Positions 1-7,329 of a stretch of DNA of 64,000 nt are shown here, in pieces. The translations under genes and the position numbers were made by a program. The notes beneath the pieces were generated by a model. It did no database searches. It saw only the letters and a program-made list of their open reading frames with translations, and had not been told where the DNA came from. This stretch comes from JAABRB01 sp963735025 (GTDB taxonomy: Bacteria; Pseudomonadota; Gammaproteobacteria; Burkholderiales; SG8-39), in NCBI GenBank assembly GCA_963735025.1, contig CAVTJG010000020.1:1-64000 (forward strand), in the 5' to 3' direction. Position 1 is the first letter of the stretch; each line of letters begins with the position of its first letter.

Positions 1-203
1 AAGCCAAGGCCGGCAGGCCTACGGCGCTGGCGGTCGACCAATGAAGGAGAAATAATAAGACTAATCAGGCCAATTTTTCCCGCGCCGGCGCGTGGGTCGC
101 GGAGGAAGTGCCGCGGCTGTGGCCCGAGCACACCATTGCACCGAACTGGGCGATGCCCATGGGTCATAAGTCAGGAGGAAAATAGTTGGAGAGAGATCGT
201 CTA
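1..203. other. Left flank of the insertion sequence, no assignable gene
   Basis: A plus-strand frame is open from base 45 to a TAG ending at about base 186 and would encode some 46 residues, but it has no in-frame ATG, GTG or TTG start. It may be the tail of an island gene with lost coding context. I do not recognise the peptide. Confidence 0.2.
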
Positions 204-1363
204 GTGTCGTGTTTCACAAATAGTTAGCATAATTATTGCATGTCGTTCGAGGTATTCTTCCCTGGAGGAATCCTCGAATGAGAACCGGCCGACCGAAGAG
301 CGTATTGGTGTTGAGTACGGAAGAGCGGGAGCAACTGCAAGCGTTGGTACGCTCGCGCAGTCTGCCTGCAGGGCTGGTGCGCCGGGCAAAGATCGTGCTG
401 CACGCGGCGGACGGTGAAGCCAACAGTGCGATTGCGAAGCGGCTGAAGTTGGCGGAGGCGACGGTCGGCAAGTGGCGCCGGCGGTTTGTCAGCCATCGTC
501 TGCAAGGGTTGCATGACGAATTGCGCCCGGGACGCCCACGTAGTCTGGAGGACGAAGCAGTGGCGGAATTGATCAATCGGGCCTTGCACACCAAGCCGGT
601 GGCCGCCACGCAATGGAGCGTGCGCTCGTTTGCGCAAGCCACCAAGGTGAGCCCGTCGATGGCGCACCGGCTGTTCAAACTGTTTGGGTTGCAACCGCAC
701 CGGCAGAAGAGCTTCAAGCTGTCCACCGATCCGTTCTTTGTCGAGAAGGTGCGCGACATTGTCGGCTTGTACCTGAACCCGCCCGACTGCGCGCTGGTGC
801 TCTCGGTGGACGAGAAGAGCCAGATTCAGGCGCTCAATCGCACCCAGCCGTTGCTGCCCATGGGGCTGGGCTATGTCGAGGGCGTGACGCACGACTACAA
901 GCGGCACGGCACCACCACGTTGTTTGCTGCGCTCGATGTGGCCTCCGGTGCGGTCATCACGCAATGCAAGTCCCGACATCGCCATCAGGAGTTCCTGGCC
1001 TTTCTGCGCCATCTCGACCGCAACGTACCGGCGACCTTGGACGTACATCTGATCATCGACAACTACGACACCCACAAACACGCCAAGGTGCGCGCCTGGC
1101 TCGCCGCGCGTCCGCATTACCACGTTCACTACACCCCAACCTACGCCTCCTGGCTCAATCAAGTCGAGCGCTGGTTTGCCCTCATCACCCAACAAAGCAT
1201 TCGCCGCGGCTCCGTGCAAAGCGTGCGTGAACTCATCGCCAACATCAATCACTACGTCGACCATTACAATCGCAGTACGCGCCCGTTCATCTGGACCGCC
1301 ACAGCGGATTCCATTCTCGCCAAGGTGCGACGTCTTACGTCACTTATTTCCGAAACACGACAC
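204..1363 (+). mobile_element. IS630-family insertion sequence
   Basis: The element is bounded by inverted repeats starting GTGTCGTGTTTC at the left end (204-222) and the matching complement at the right end (1345-1363), identical at 17 of 19 positions. It is flanked on both sides by TA (202-203 and 1364-1365), the target dinucleotide that IS630/Tc1 elements duplicate. It carries one transposase gene. The intact ends and intact gene suggest a recent insertion. Confidence 0.93.
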
Positions 1364-1366
1364 TAG
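278..1366 (+). CDS. IS630-family transposase
   Basis: This 362-residue DDE transposase cuts and joins the ends of the surrounding element. The N-terminal third holds two helix-turn-helix segments. The catalytic domain shows the family pattern: an Asp in SVDEKSQIQALNR, an Asp in LIIDNYDTHK, and the final Glu in TYASWLNQVERWF. The ATG at 278 is preferred over the in-frame ATG at 236 because CTGGAGGAA lies about nine bases before it. The coding frame runs through the right inverted repeat to the last base of the element; the stop TAG at 1364-1366 is made from the duplicated target TA plus the next host base. The length is normal for the family, so it is probably active. Confidence 0.93.
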   Translation: MRTGRPKSVLVLSTEEREQLQALVRSRSLPAGLVRRAKIVLHAADGEANSAIAKRLKLAEATVGKWRRRFVSHRLQGLHDELRPGRPRSLEDEAVAELINRALHTKPVAATQWSVRSFAQATKVSPSMAHRLFKLFGLQPHRQKSFKLSTDPFFVEKVRDIVGLYLNPPDCALVLSVDEKSQIQALNRTQPLLPMGLGYVEGVTHDYKRHGTTTLFAALDVASGAVITQCKSRHRHQEFLAFLRHLDRNVPATLDVHLIIDNYDTHKHAKVRAWLAARPHYHVHYTPTYASWLNQVERWFALITQQSIRRGSVQSVRELIANINHYVDHYNRSTRPFIWTATADSILAKVRRLTSLISETRH

Positions 1367-1719
1367 GTGTTCATGAAGGATTGATTGCCGTAGCTTTTGG
1401 CTTTCTGCTACTAACGTATAACGGTGCGCGCCTGGTCTTGACGTGGCTGGTCGGTACGCTTCGAGACGAAGAGCGCCGTTCTTACCACACGCCTCCGCGG
1501 TATTGGACCTCTAGCTGGACAAGTGGCAGCTATGGAAGGTTCCGGAGGCCCTCGCACCCATTATGCATGGATGATTAAGCTGCACGTCGTCGTTAAGTAC
1601 TTGTTTTACTTGGCGGTTCTCTCTGGAATTATTCACTTGGCCCCTAATACACTATTTGCCCCGGTCTGGCTAAATGTCACTTATTGATTAACATCTAGTC
1701 ACCGTTAAGGTTACTTTGT
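1367..1719 (+). other. AT-richer stretch between the IS and the toxin gene
   Basis: A 65-codon frame beginning with TTG at 1381 has a hydrophobic start (residues about 2-20) and ends at 1578. It lacks a clear ribosome site and I recognise no family. The base composition is visibly lower in GC than the chromosome to the right, in keeping with acquired DNA. I see nothing else in it. Confidence 0.2.
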
Positions 1720-2001
1720 ATGTTATTGTCTAGCCAGTTCACCCATCAAGGGCTCGAAGATGTGTATTTCAATGGGCACAGCACCGCTATCCCGCAGGCA
1801 CAGTGGGGGCGTTGCAATCGCCTGTTGCTCACGATCGAGGCAGCTACCAAGCCCGATGATCCAAAACTCCCGGGTAGCGGCTTTCAGCAACAAGGCAACG
1901 TGTATTCCTTGGCCGTTAATGCCACTAATCGTATTGCGTACGAGTGGCGCGCCGGCGCAGGCCGACAACCACGGCGTCCGCCACCGCCATGGCCTTTTTA
2001 A
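1720..2001 (+). CDS. higB: HigB/RelE-like toxin of a toxin-antitoxin pair
   Basis: The 93-residue protein resembles HigB mRNA interferases, which cleave mRNA on the ribosome. The pattern FTHQGLEDVYFNG followed by a basic helix, a PDDPKLPGSGF turn and a beta strand ending RIAYEW fits the family order. It lies 17 bases upstream of a HigA-like antitoxin, the usual HigBA order with the toxin first. The last 20 or so residues become Arg/Pro-rich and do not resemble the usual HigB tail, which normally ends with an acidic-Tyr-His motif, so the 3' end may be frameshifted or degraded. Toxin activity is therefore uncertain. Confidence 0.68.
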   Translation: MLLSSQFTHQGLEDVYFNGHSTAIPQAQWGRCNRLLLTIEAATKPDDPKLPGSGFQQQGNVYSLAVNATNRIAYEWRAGAGRQPRRPPPPWPF

Positions 2002-2018
2002 TTAAGCGCGAGCGTCGG

Positions 2019-2375
2019 ATGACGCGCCCACCAACTCATCCCGGCGAAGTGCTGAAACACGACATTTTCCTGAGTCTGCGCGTGACCCAGGACAAGTTTT
2101 CCGAGATGCTGGGATTGTCGCGAAAGACGATCAACGAGATATTTGCGGGGAAGAGTTCGATTAGCGCCGAAACGGCTGTGAAGCTCGGTACATTGTTCGG
2201 CAACGAGCCGCAGTTTTGGCTCAATATGCAGTCCTCGTATGACATATGGGTGGCGCGACAACAGCTGCAGGGATCACCGCTGTTAGGGCGCCTTGAAATG
2301 TTGCGAGGGCAAATGAGGGAACTAAGCGGTGAAACGGCAATTGGAAATACGCTCTCAAACAGAATATTCGACTAG
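2019..2375 (+). CDS. higA: HigA-like antitoxin, XRE family
   Basis: The 118-residue protein begins MTRPPTHPGEVLKHD, the characteristic HigA opening, and continues with an XRE helix-turn-helix (residues about 22-75, including the recognition helix LSRKTINEIFAGKSSIS) and the FGNEPQFWLNMQ motif. It would bind and neutralise the toxin encoded just upstream and repress the operon. The ATG at 2019 is chosen because it gives the family N-terminus; an upstream in-frame extension has no counterpart in the family. Its place near the attachment site fits a role in keeping the island in the chromosome. Confidence 0.88.
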   Translation: MTRPPTHPGEVLKHDIFLSLRVTQDKFSEMLGLSRKTINEIFAGKSSISAETAVKLGTLFGNEPQFWLNMQSSYDIWVARQQLQGSPLLGRLEMLRGQMRELSGETAIGNTLSNRIFD

Positions 2376-2483
2376 GAGCAAACCTTCAGGCAGCGTCATC
2401 CGTCAGCAGCCGATATTCGCGGCCGCAAGACTGAACAAGATCAGACAGTCCTGCCGATGCTAGCCAAAGCCGCGAGATTCGTC

Positions 2484-2592
2484 TGTGACCCGGTTTTTGT
2501 GGGCCGTCGAGCCGTTGAACTGGTTTGAACCTGATTCGCCGGCTGTGACCCGTTTGTGACCAACTCAGATTGGGTGTGACCAGAACTGTGAC
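2484..2592 (+). repeat. TGTGACC direct repeats beside the attachment site
   Basis: The heptamer TGTGACC occurs at 2484, 2544, 2555 and 2575, with a fifth copy TGTGACT at 2587, all in the same orientation within about 110 bases. They end some 80 bases before the tRNA fragment. Such direct repeats next to an att core are typical of arm-type binding sites for a tyrosine recombinase. The region 2376-2668 contains no gene. Confidence 0.55.
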
Positions 2593-2668
2593 TGGGATAG
2601 ATTGGTTTGAGATTGGGCAAGCGCCGTAAGTGGCTGATTAACAAGTCGCTAATTTCGGTGCGAACCGC

Positions 2669-2713
2669 CTACGAACCAGGGGGTCGTGGGTTCAAATCCT
2701 GCCGGGCGCGCCA
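2669..2713 (+). other. attR-like 3' half of a tRNA-Arg(ACG) gene
   Basis: The sequence reads as a tRNA from the anticodon loop onward: loop CTACGAA (anticodon ACG) at 2669-2675, stem strand CCAGG, variable GGGTC, T arm GTGGG-TTCAAAT-CCTGC at 2686-2702, acceptor strand CGGGCGC at 2703-2709, G, and CCA at 2711-2713. The 5' half, which should carry GCGCCCG and the D arm, is absent upstream. This is what integration into the 3' end of a tRNA gene leaves at the far end of an element. The intact tRNA should lie at the other island end, outside this window. Confidence 0.75.
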
Positions 2714-2721
2714 GACTTTAG

Positions 2722-2753
2722 AGGCCTCAGCGTGACGCTGGGGCCTTCTTCTT
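2722..2753 (+). terminator. Terminator of the ancestral tRNA locus
   Basis: AGGCCTCAGCG and CGCTGGGGCCT form an 11-bp stem with one wobble and a 3-base loop, followed by TCTTCTTC. It lies nine bases after the tRNA CCA, which supports this side being the original chromosome. Confidence 0.7.
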
Positions 2754-3047
2754 CGGGGGACATGGAGACAAGGCCAGACCGGAAATCGGTAAACTGTGCA
2801 ATCGATACACGGCCTGCACCCACGCCACACGCCTCCGATCCAGGCCCGACTGCGTGATGCGCAACCGAGGCTGCATGGCTTGCGAGAGTCTCGCAATGCC
2901 CCAAGCTATCTTGATCCGCAATATGGCTCGCGCCGCCCGACATCGCGAGGCGCGCTCAATGGCAAACTCAAGCACGGCTGCGGGGGACCCACGTAGGGGA
3001 CGGCTGGGCGACTGCCTATCGCAGTTCCGCTGCGCAAAGGAGAGCCC
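2754..3047. other. Intergenic stretch, no gene seen
   Basis: Several short frames cross this stretch but none has a ribosome site or recognisable content. It ends with the AAGGAGAG ribosome site of the next gene. Confidence 0.4.
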
Positions 3048-3665
3048 GTGGTCGTGAGCGTAAGGCGCTTTTCCGGGGCTGATGCGGAGCCGTATTTGCC
3101 GGAGCTGGCCAAGTTGCGTATCGAGGTGTTTCGCGAGTTCCCGTATCTCTATGCAGGTAGCGACGCCTACGAACAAGGCTACTTGCGGACTTATCTCGGC
3201 GTTCCGGACAGCGTGATCGTGGTCGCATTCGATGGGAACCGTGTTGTCGGCGCATCGACCGCTCTTCCGATGGTGGCCGAGACCGACGAGGTGAAGATGC
3301 CCCTCCTCCAGCACGATTACAACGTGAGCAGGGTGTTCTATTTCGGAGAGTCGGTGCTGAAGAAACCGTATCGTGGCAAGGGACTGGGAGTACGCTTCTT
3401 CGAAGAACGGGAGGCGTACGCCCTTTCATTGCGTCGCTTCGAATGGACGGCGTTTTGCGCCGTACAGCGCCCAGATGATCATCCGCGCCGCCCGCCCGAT
3501 TACGTTCCGCTCGATCAATTCTGGCGCAACCGAGGCTATGAGAAGTATCCCCAACTGACTTTGACGCTCTCCTGGCAGGACCTCGACGAGACATCGGAAT
3601 CGCCGAAGCCGATGGTGTTCTGGTTAAAGCACCTGAAGTCAGTCCAGCCCATGCCGACCGAGTAG
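3048..3665 (+). CDS. GNAT-family N-acetyltransferase
   Basis: The 205-residue protein has the GNAT fold order: strand VSVRRFSG, the exposed strand VIVVAFDGNRVVGAS, and the acetyl-CoA binding loop KKPYRGKGLG (residues about 106-115) followed by helix VRFFEEREAYA. It probably transfers an acetyl group from acetyl-CoA to an amine; the substrate cannot be told. The GTG at 3048 is used because AAGGAGA lies just before it. It stands alone on the plus strand, the first chromosomal gene after the attachment site. Confidence 0.82.
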   Translation: MVVSVRRFSGADAEPYLPELAKLRIEVFREFPYLYAGSDAYEQGYLRTYLGVPDSVIVVAFDGNRVVGASTALPMVAETDEVKMPLLQHDYNVSRVFYFGESVLKKPYRGKGLGVRFFEEREAYALSLRRFEWTAFCAVQRPDDHPRRPPDYVPLDQFWRNRGYEKYPQLTLTLSWQDLDETSESPKPMVFWLKHLKSVQPMPTE

Positions 3666-3849
3666 ACGTTCAGGGTACTGGAATGGCCTCAGTCCAGTGC
3701 CCAGATTCATCCCACCAAGCGCCAGTCATTCCAAGGGTTGCATTATCCAGCTCCTTGTTCATTGTGGCAGTTTCATTGTGGCAGTTACAGGTCGGCGCGA
3801 TCGCGGACGGTGGTGGCGGCCATATGACGTAGAGCAGGGATTTCATCTG

Positions 3850-4543
3850 ATAGCCATCCGGCGGCCACGCGATCACCATTCGAAGGGGAAGATGGTCCGA
3901 GGCGGCGCGCGCGCGCGTCGAATGCACGGGTGAGTCCTTCCCGGCAGCCCGCGCGGCTCAATCCGGATGCGGTCGAGCGCGAGGATCGGCGGCGTGCCGG
4001 GACGTGGCAGGCGCGGGAAGCACGCCCGAATGCGCGCGCAGCCAGCGCAGCGGCCGGCCCCAGAGAAACCATTCATTGAGATCACCCATCAGGACCACCG
4101 GCTCGGGCCGCACCGGCGCCAGCAGGTCGAGGATCCGGCGGATTTGGCGCCGGCGCTCGGCGGGGCGAGCCCGAGATGCGTCGCGATCACGCGCAGTGCA
4201 CAGCGCGGTGCCTCGAGCATGAGGTCGAGCGCGCCACGCGGCTCGCGTCCCGGCACGCTGAGGTCGACGCGGTGCACCGCGCTGATCGGCAGCCGTGTGA
4301 GCACCGCGTTGCCGTAGTGACCGGTCTTCTCCAGCAGCGTGGGCCCTGCAATGCCGCTGCAGCCGAGCTCGCGTGCGAACTCGGCGAGCAGGTCGAGGGC
4401 TGCGGCTGACTGCCACTCGAGCTCCTGCACGGCGATAATATCGGCATCGAGCTCACGCAGTACGTCGAGCACGCGCCCGGTGTTCCGGCGGCCATCGCGG
4501 CCGATGCACCGATGACGTTGTAGGTGGCGACCGTCAGGGGCAT
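3850..4543 (-). pseudogene. Endonuclease/exonuclease/phosphatase-family gene, frameshifted
   Basis: All family landmarks are present in order but in different frames: MPLTVATYN at the start, then CIGRDGRR, ADIIAVQELEW, RVIATHLGL, VLMGDLNEW, ILALDRI and the final SDHLP. The first two breaks each look like one missing base (near 4513 in AACGTCATCGG, and near 4155 in a CCCCGCC run); at least two more lie between about 3860 and 4010. Intact members are Mg2+-dependent phosphodiesterases acting on DNA, RNA or lipids. Several indels in one gene suggest either a true pseudogene or poor base calling. The 3' boundary is approximate. Confidence 0.75.
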
Positions 4544-4753
4544 CAGGCGTGCCTGCGCGGGTCGCTGCCGCCATTCCCGGCGCGCTTGTCGTGGCGTCCT
4601 GGGTACCACCGGCGGGTCCCGATCCGCGTCCTTCGCCTTGCGCCGGTCTTCCTGTCCCCAACCCGTGAGTGCAAGCACGGTCGAAACGGAAGACTCACGG
4701 CGTAAGCCGCGAGTCTTCCTTACAAGCTCGAGGATGACTTGATCAGACCTTCC

Positions 4754-4951
4754 CTAGAGGCGGGTCTCCCAATCGCGGACTTGACGTTCGGCCACGTCGC
4801 GTTCGATCCCGTACTCCTTCTGAATTTTTCCGACGAGCTGGTCGCGCTTACCGGCGATCTGATCGATCTCGTCGTCGGTCAGCTTGCCCCATTGCTCTTT
4901 GACTTTACCTTGGAACTGCTTCCAGTTCCCTTGGACTTGATCCCAGTTCAT
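4754..4951 (-). CDS. CsbD-like stress protein 1
   Basis: The 65-residue protein starts MNWDQVQGNWKQ and contains KVKEQWGKLTDDEID, the CsbD signature, then a basic amphipathic C-terminus. CsbD-like proteins are small, abundant, stress-induced proteins of unknown biochemical role. The ATG at 4951 is preferred over upstream in-frame starts because AGGAG lies just before it and the family begins here. A paralogue sits at 30143-30340. A strong sigma-54 promoter lies about 70 bases upstream. Confidence 0.9.
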   Translation of the reverse strand: MNWDQVQGNWKQFQGKVKEQWGKLTDDEIDQIAGKRDQLVGKIQKEYGIERDVAERQVRDWETRL

Positions 4952-5016
4952 GGTCGTACTCCTGTCGTCGTAACTCTCGTTCATGACACGGGACATCCGC
5001 GCCACAACACCGTCAC

Positions 5017-5031
5017 GCAACCGCCATGCCT
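5017..5031 (-). promoter_or_regulatory. Predicted sigma-54 promoter, csbD 1
   Basis: AGGCATGGCGGTTGC has the GG-N10-GC spacing of the -24/-12 element and points to the CsbD gene. Confidence 0.65.
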
Positions 5032-5089
5032 GGGTGCATGGATCGCGCTATCCGGTGGCAGCCCTACCGCGGTCCCGACCACCTCGTAT

Positions 5090-5104
5090 AGGCACGCGGT
5101 ATGC
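5090..5104 (+). promoter_or_regulatory. Possible sigma-54 promoter, DUF4124 gene
   Basis: AGGCACGCGGTATGC has correct spacing, with one departure in the -12 block (ATGC for TTGC). Start of transcription would fall near 5116, consistent with the ATG at 5176. Confidence 0.5.
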
Positions 5105-5175
5105 TGCTAGAGATCCATAGCTCCCTCCGGGCACCGGCGGGGAAATCTCGAGACGACTTTTCCGAGGGGGTCTCC

Positions 5176-5595
5176 ATGAATCATGCTACGCGAACGTTGA
5201 TCATCGCAGCCTCGGCAGCGCTGGTCGCTGTACCTTTGATCGCTCAGGCCGACATCATCTATCGATGGGTCGAGCCGAACGGCGTATCGGCTTATGGAAA
5301 CAAGCCGCCGCCCCACGCACGCAATATCCGCCGGATACAGGATGACGGTCGCCTCAGCATCGTCTCTTCGCCGTCCGGAAGCGTCGGCCCGCGAGAGGAG
5401 CGTGCGCGGATCCCCTGGTCGGTGATTCCTGAACGGAGGTCGGCCGATACCATCCACCAGGCGTTCCCTGGAGCGTCTGTCTCGAGCTTGCGCGAGAGGT
5501 GCTACGCCGAGCGGCGCGTCGAATGCGCCAATCCCACCGCGGCGACATATGATTATCTGCCGGCGTTCACCCCGGCAACGGCGGCAATTCGCTAG
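5176..5595 (+). CDS. DUF4124-domain exported protein
   Basis: The 139-residue protein has a signal peptide (residues about 1-26, ending LIAQA) followed by DIIYRWVEPNGVSAYGNKPP, the DUF4124 pattern of a small periplasmic beta domain found mostly in beta- and gammaproteobacteria; its role is unknown. The rest is low-complexity with no family match I know. The ATG at 5176 has GAGGGGGTCTCC before it. A possible sigma-54 promoter lies upstream. It is convergent with the DUF6496 gene, seven bases away. Confidence 0.75.
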   Translation: MNHATRTLIIAASAALVAVPLIAQADIIYRWVEPNGVSAYGNKPPPHARNIRRIQDDGRLSIVSSPSGSVGPREERARIPWSVIPERRSADTIHQAFPGASVSSLRERCYAERRVECANPTAATYDYLPAFTPATAAIR

Positions 5596-5601
5596 GCGCC
5601 G

Positions 5602-5805
5602 CTACGATTTCTTTTTCTTCTTGCGCGAACCCGCTTTGCGCGGCACTTTCGCGCCGGCGCGACGGGCTTGCGCGAGCCCGATCGCGATCGCCTGCTTGCG
5701 GCTCTTCACGCGCTTTCCCGATTTCCCGCTGCGAAGGGTGCCGCGCTTGCGCTCGCGCATCGCCTTCTCGACCTTTTCGCTCGCCTTGTTCCCATATTTC
5801 GCCAT
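5602..5805 (-). CDS. DUF6496 small basic protein
   Basis: The 67-residue protein MAKYGNKASEKVEKAM..., with the RKRGTLRSG and RKQAIAIGLAQAR segments and a C-terminal Lys/Arg run, matches the DUF6496 family. The family often lies among stress genes and its high charge suggests nucleic-acid binding, but no function is established. A strong sigma-54 promoter lies 34 bases upstream of the start codon. Confidence 0.85.
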   Translation of the reverse strand: MAKYGNKASEKVEKAMRERKRGTLRSGKSGKRVKSRKQAIAIGLAQARRAGAKVPRKAGSRKKKKKS

Positions 5806-5838
5806 GATCGGCTCTCCATTGCTTTCGTCGGGAGGAAC

Positions 5839-5853
5839 GCAAGCGACGTGCCC
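5839..5853 (-). promoter_or_regulatory. Predicted sigma-54 promoter, DUF6496 gene
   Basis: GGGCACGTCGCTTGC is a near-consensus -24/-12 element in the correct orientation. Confidence 0.7.
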
Positions 5854-5867
5854 GTCGCCGGACCGTC

Positions 5868-6185
5868 ATGGGTACGCGCCTTGCTAGCCAAGGACCCCGG
5901 GTGCGTATCCGAAGCGCCTGCGGCAAGACCGCGCTCCAGCAATACGCCTGCGTCACCTGTCACAGCGATTCCGGTGCGGTGGGCGCGAATGCCCCCGTCG
6001 GCTTACCCCTTCGAGACCTCTCGACCCGGACCCTGCTGGCGGGATTGCTGCCGAAACCGCCCGAGCACCTTGCGCATTGGATCCGCGCACCGCAACAGGT
6101 GAAGCCAGGCAGCGCGATGCCCGATCTCGGCGTGACCGAGCGTGATGCACGGGAGATCGCGGCCTACCTGTTGACGCTGGATTAG
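5868..6185 (+). pseudogene. Class I cytochrome c, probably 5'-truncated
   Basis: The 105-residue frame contains a heme-binding CVTCH and the distal Met in GSAMPDLGV, with LAHWIRAPQQVKPG between them, as in single-heme c-type cytochromes linked to terminal oxidases. There is no signal peptide: the start MGTRLASQGPRVRIR is unlike the family, and heme attachment needs export. The gene therefore seems to have lost its 5' part or been frameshifted near 5925. It could still be an intact domain fused to a cryptic start, but I doubt it is functional. Confidence 0.6.
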
Positions 6186-6215
6186 CCCGACAGTGCGACG
6201 TGGTACCGCACCGGC

Positions 6216-6626
6216 TCACTCCCAGTAGGGACGCGTGCCGTAGTAGCTGTGGATGTCACTCGCCCAGGTTTCCTCCGCCATTGCCGGCCAGTGATCCTTG
6301 TCGAACCCGGGAGCCTGTTCCAGCCGCTCCTTCGACACGTCGAGAATGAAGCACTCGTTTTCGGTGTCGAGAGTCAGGGCTGCCCACGGGATCGCGAACA
6401 GCTTGTCGCCAACGCCGAGGAAGCCGCCGCTCGAAAGCACGGCATAGGCGATGCGGCCCGTCGGCACATCGAGCATGATCTCTTCGATGCTGCCGAGCTG
6501 CTCCCCCTGCAGATTGACCACCTTGTCGCCTTCAAGCGTGTTCGAGGACATGATTCGCGGCCCCGGGCCGCCATGGTCCGATCGGCGCGAACCGGTGATC
6601 GTGGCACCAGCATTCTGTGTTTGCAT
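6216..6626 (-). CDS. PRC-barrel domain protein
   Basis: The 136-residue protein has one PRC-barrel (residues about 28-105: the TLEGDKVVNLQGEQLGSIEE strand pair and FAIPWAALTLD). Cytosolic stand-alone PRC-barrels occur in stress clusters; their partner is unknown. The start at 6626 is chosen because AAGGAGA lies eight bases before it, whereas the ATG at 6632 would be only two bases away. The C-terminus is rich in Trp/Tyr/His. Its sigma-54 promoter shares 18 identical bases with that of csbD 2. Confidence 0.85.
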   Translation of the reverse strand: MQTQNAGATITGSRRSDHGGPGPRIMSSNTLEGDKVVNLQGEQLGSIEEIMLDVPTGRIAYAVLSSGGFLGVGDKLFAIPWAALTLDTENECFILDVSKERLEQAPGFDKDHWPAMAEETWASDIHSYYGTRPYWE

Positions 6627-6706
6627 GAACATGTCTCCTTTGTGTCTAACAGGATGTGGCAACGGTTACTCGACTCCTCTTGCGGGGCGCCGACACCGCG
6701 CCTCTT

Positions 6707-6721
6707 GCAATCGGCATGCCC
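6707..6721 (-). promoter_or_regulatory. Predicted sigma-54 promoter, PRC-barrel gene
   Basis: GGGCATGCCGATTGC, a perfect GG-N10-GC element oriented toward the PRC gene. The 18-mer TGTGGGCATGCCGATTGC recurs before csbD 2 at 30394. Confidence 0.75.
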
Positions 6722-6746
6722 ACAGTGCACGTCCGCTGCGAACTTC

Positions 6747-7313
6747 TCAGCGCGATGCGCGCGGGCGCCCGTCCTCCCTGCCCGTGTTGGCAGGAAAGCC
6801 TTCCGCCTCGTCGTAGTCTTCGCGCGGCCGCTCGATTCCCATCTCGGCCTTCAACGTCAGTTGTCGTGCACGCATCTGCTCGCCCAACTCCGCGAGGTCG
6901 ATATCGGCCTGCTTGACCTTCGGAAACATCTCGCCTTCCTCCTCCTTGACGTGATGCTTCACATACTCGGCGATCACGGCAAATGTCGCGCCATAGTGGG
7001 GATCGGCGGGTTCCATCGATTCGATCCGTGAAATCAGATCCTTGACCGAGCGATGCTCGATTTCCGCCTCGTTCAGCAGATCGTCGACTTGCCCCTCCCT
7101 GTCAGGTCCGTTCCGGACCGCGGGATAGAAAATCTCCTCCTCGATGGCCGTATGCACCCTCAGCTGGGCACAGGCGGCATCAACGATCGCCTGACATGCG
7201 TCCGTGTCGCAGCGATCGACTTTCTCGAACTCGCGAAACAGTTTCGCAACTTCCTTGTGATCCTTCTTCAACAGTGCGATGGCATCTTGTGTCGGCTTTG
7301 ATCGGGTGACCAT
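6747..7313 (-). CDS. Hemerythrin-like domain protein
   Basis: The 188-residue protein is a four-helix hemerythrin/HHE-type domain: KKDHKEVAKLF, HTAIEEEIFYPAV, EHRSVKDLI and KHHVKEEEGEMFPK carry the His and Glu ligands of a di-iron centre. Such proteins bind O2 or NO or protect Fe-S clusters. The ATG at 7313 has AAAGGAG before it. It lies 16 bases downstream of the 7330-8031 gene and probably shares its transcript. The C-terminal 40 residues are acidic and unstructured. Confidence 0.85.
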   Translation of the reverse strand: MVTRSKPTQDAIALLKKDHKEVAKLFREFEKVDRCDTDACQAIVDAACAQLRVHTAIEEEIFYPAVRNGPDREGQVDDLLNEAEIEHRSVKDLISRIESMEPADPHYGATFAVIAEYVKHHVKEEEGEMFPKVKQADIDLAELGEQMRARQLTLKAEMGIERPREDYDEAEGFPANTGREDGRPRASR

Positions 7314-7329
7314 TCGTACTCCTTTCCGT

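Noticed and set aside
57..186. Gene before the IS element
   Set aside because: The frame lacks any usable start codon and I recognise no family, so it is described only as a flank.
2669..2713. Intact tRNA-Arg gene
   Set aside because: Only the part from the anticodon loop onward is present. The 5' acceptor strand GCGCCCG and a D arm cannot be found upstream, so it is an attachment-site fragment.
4540..4554. Sigma-54 promoter AGGCACGCCTGATGC before the endonuclease-family gene
   Set aside because: It overlaps the ATG at 4543 and the -12 block is ATGC, so it could not give a message containing the start codon. It is probably chance.
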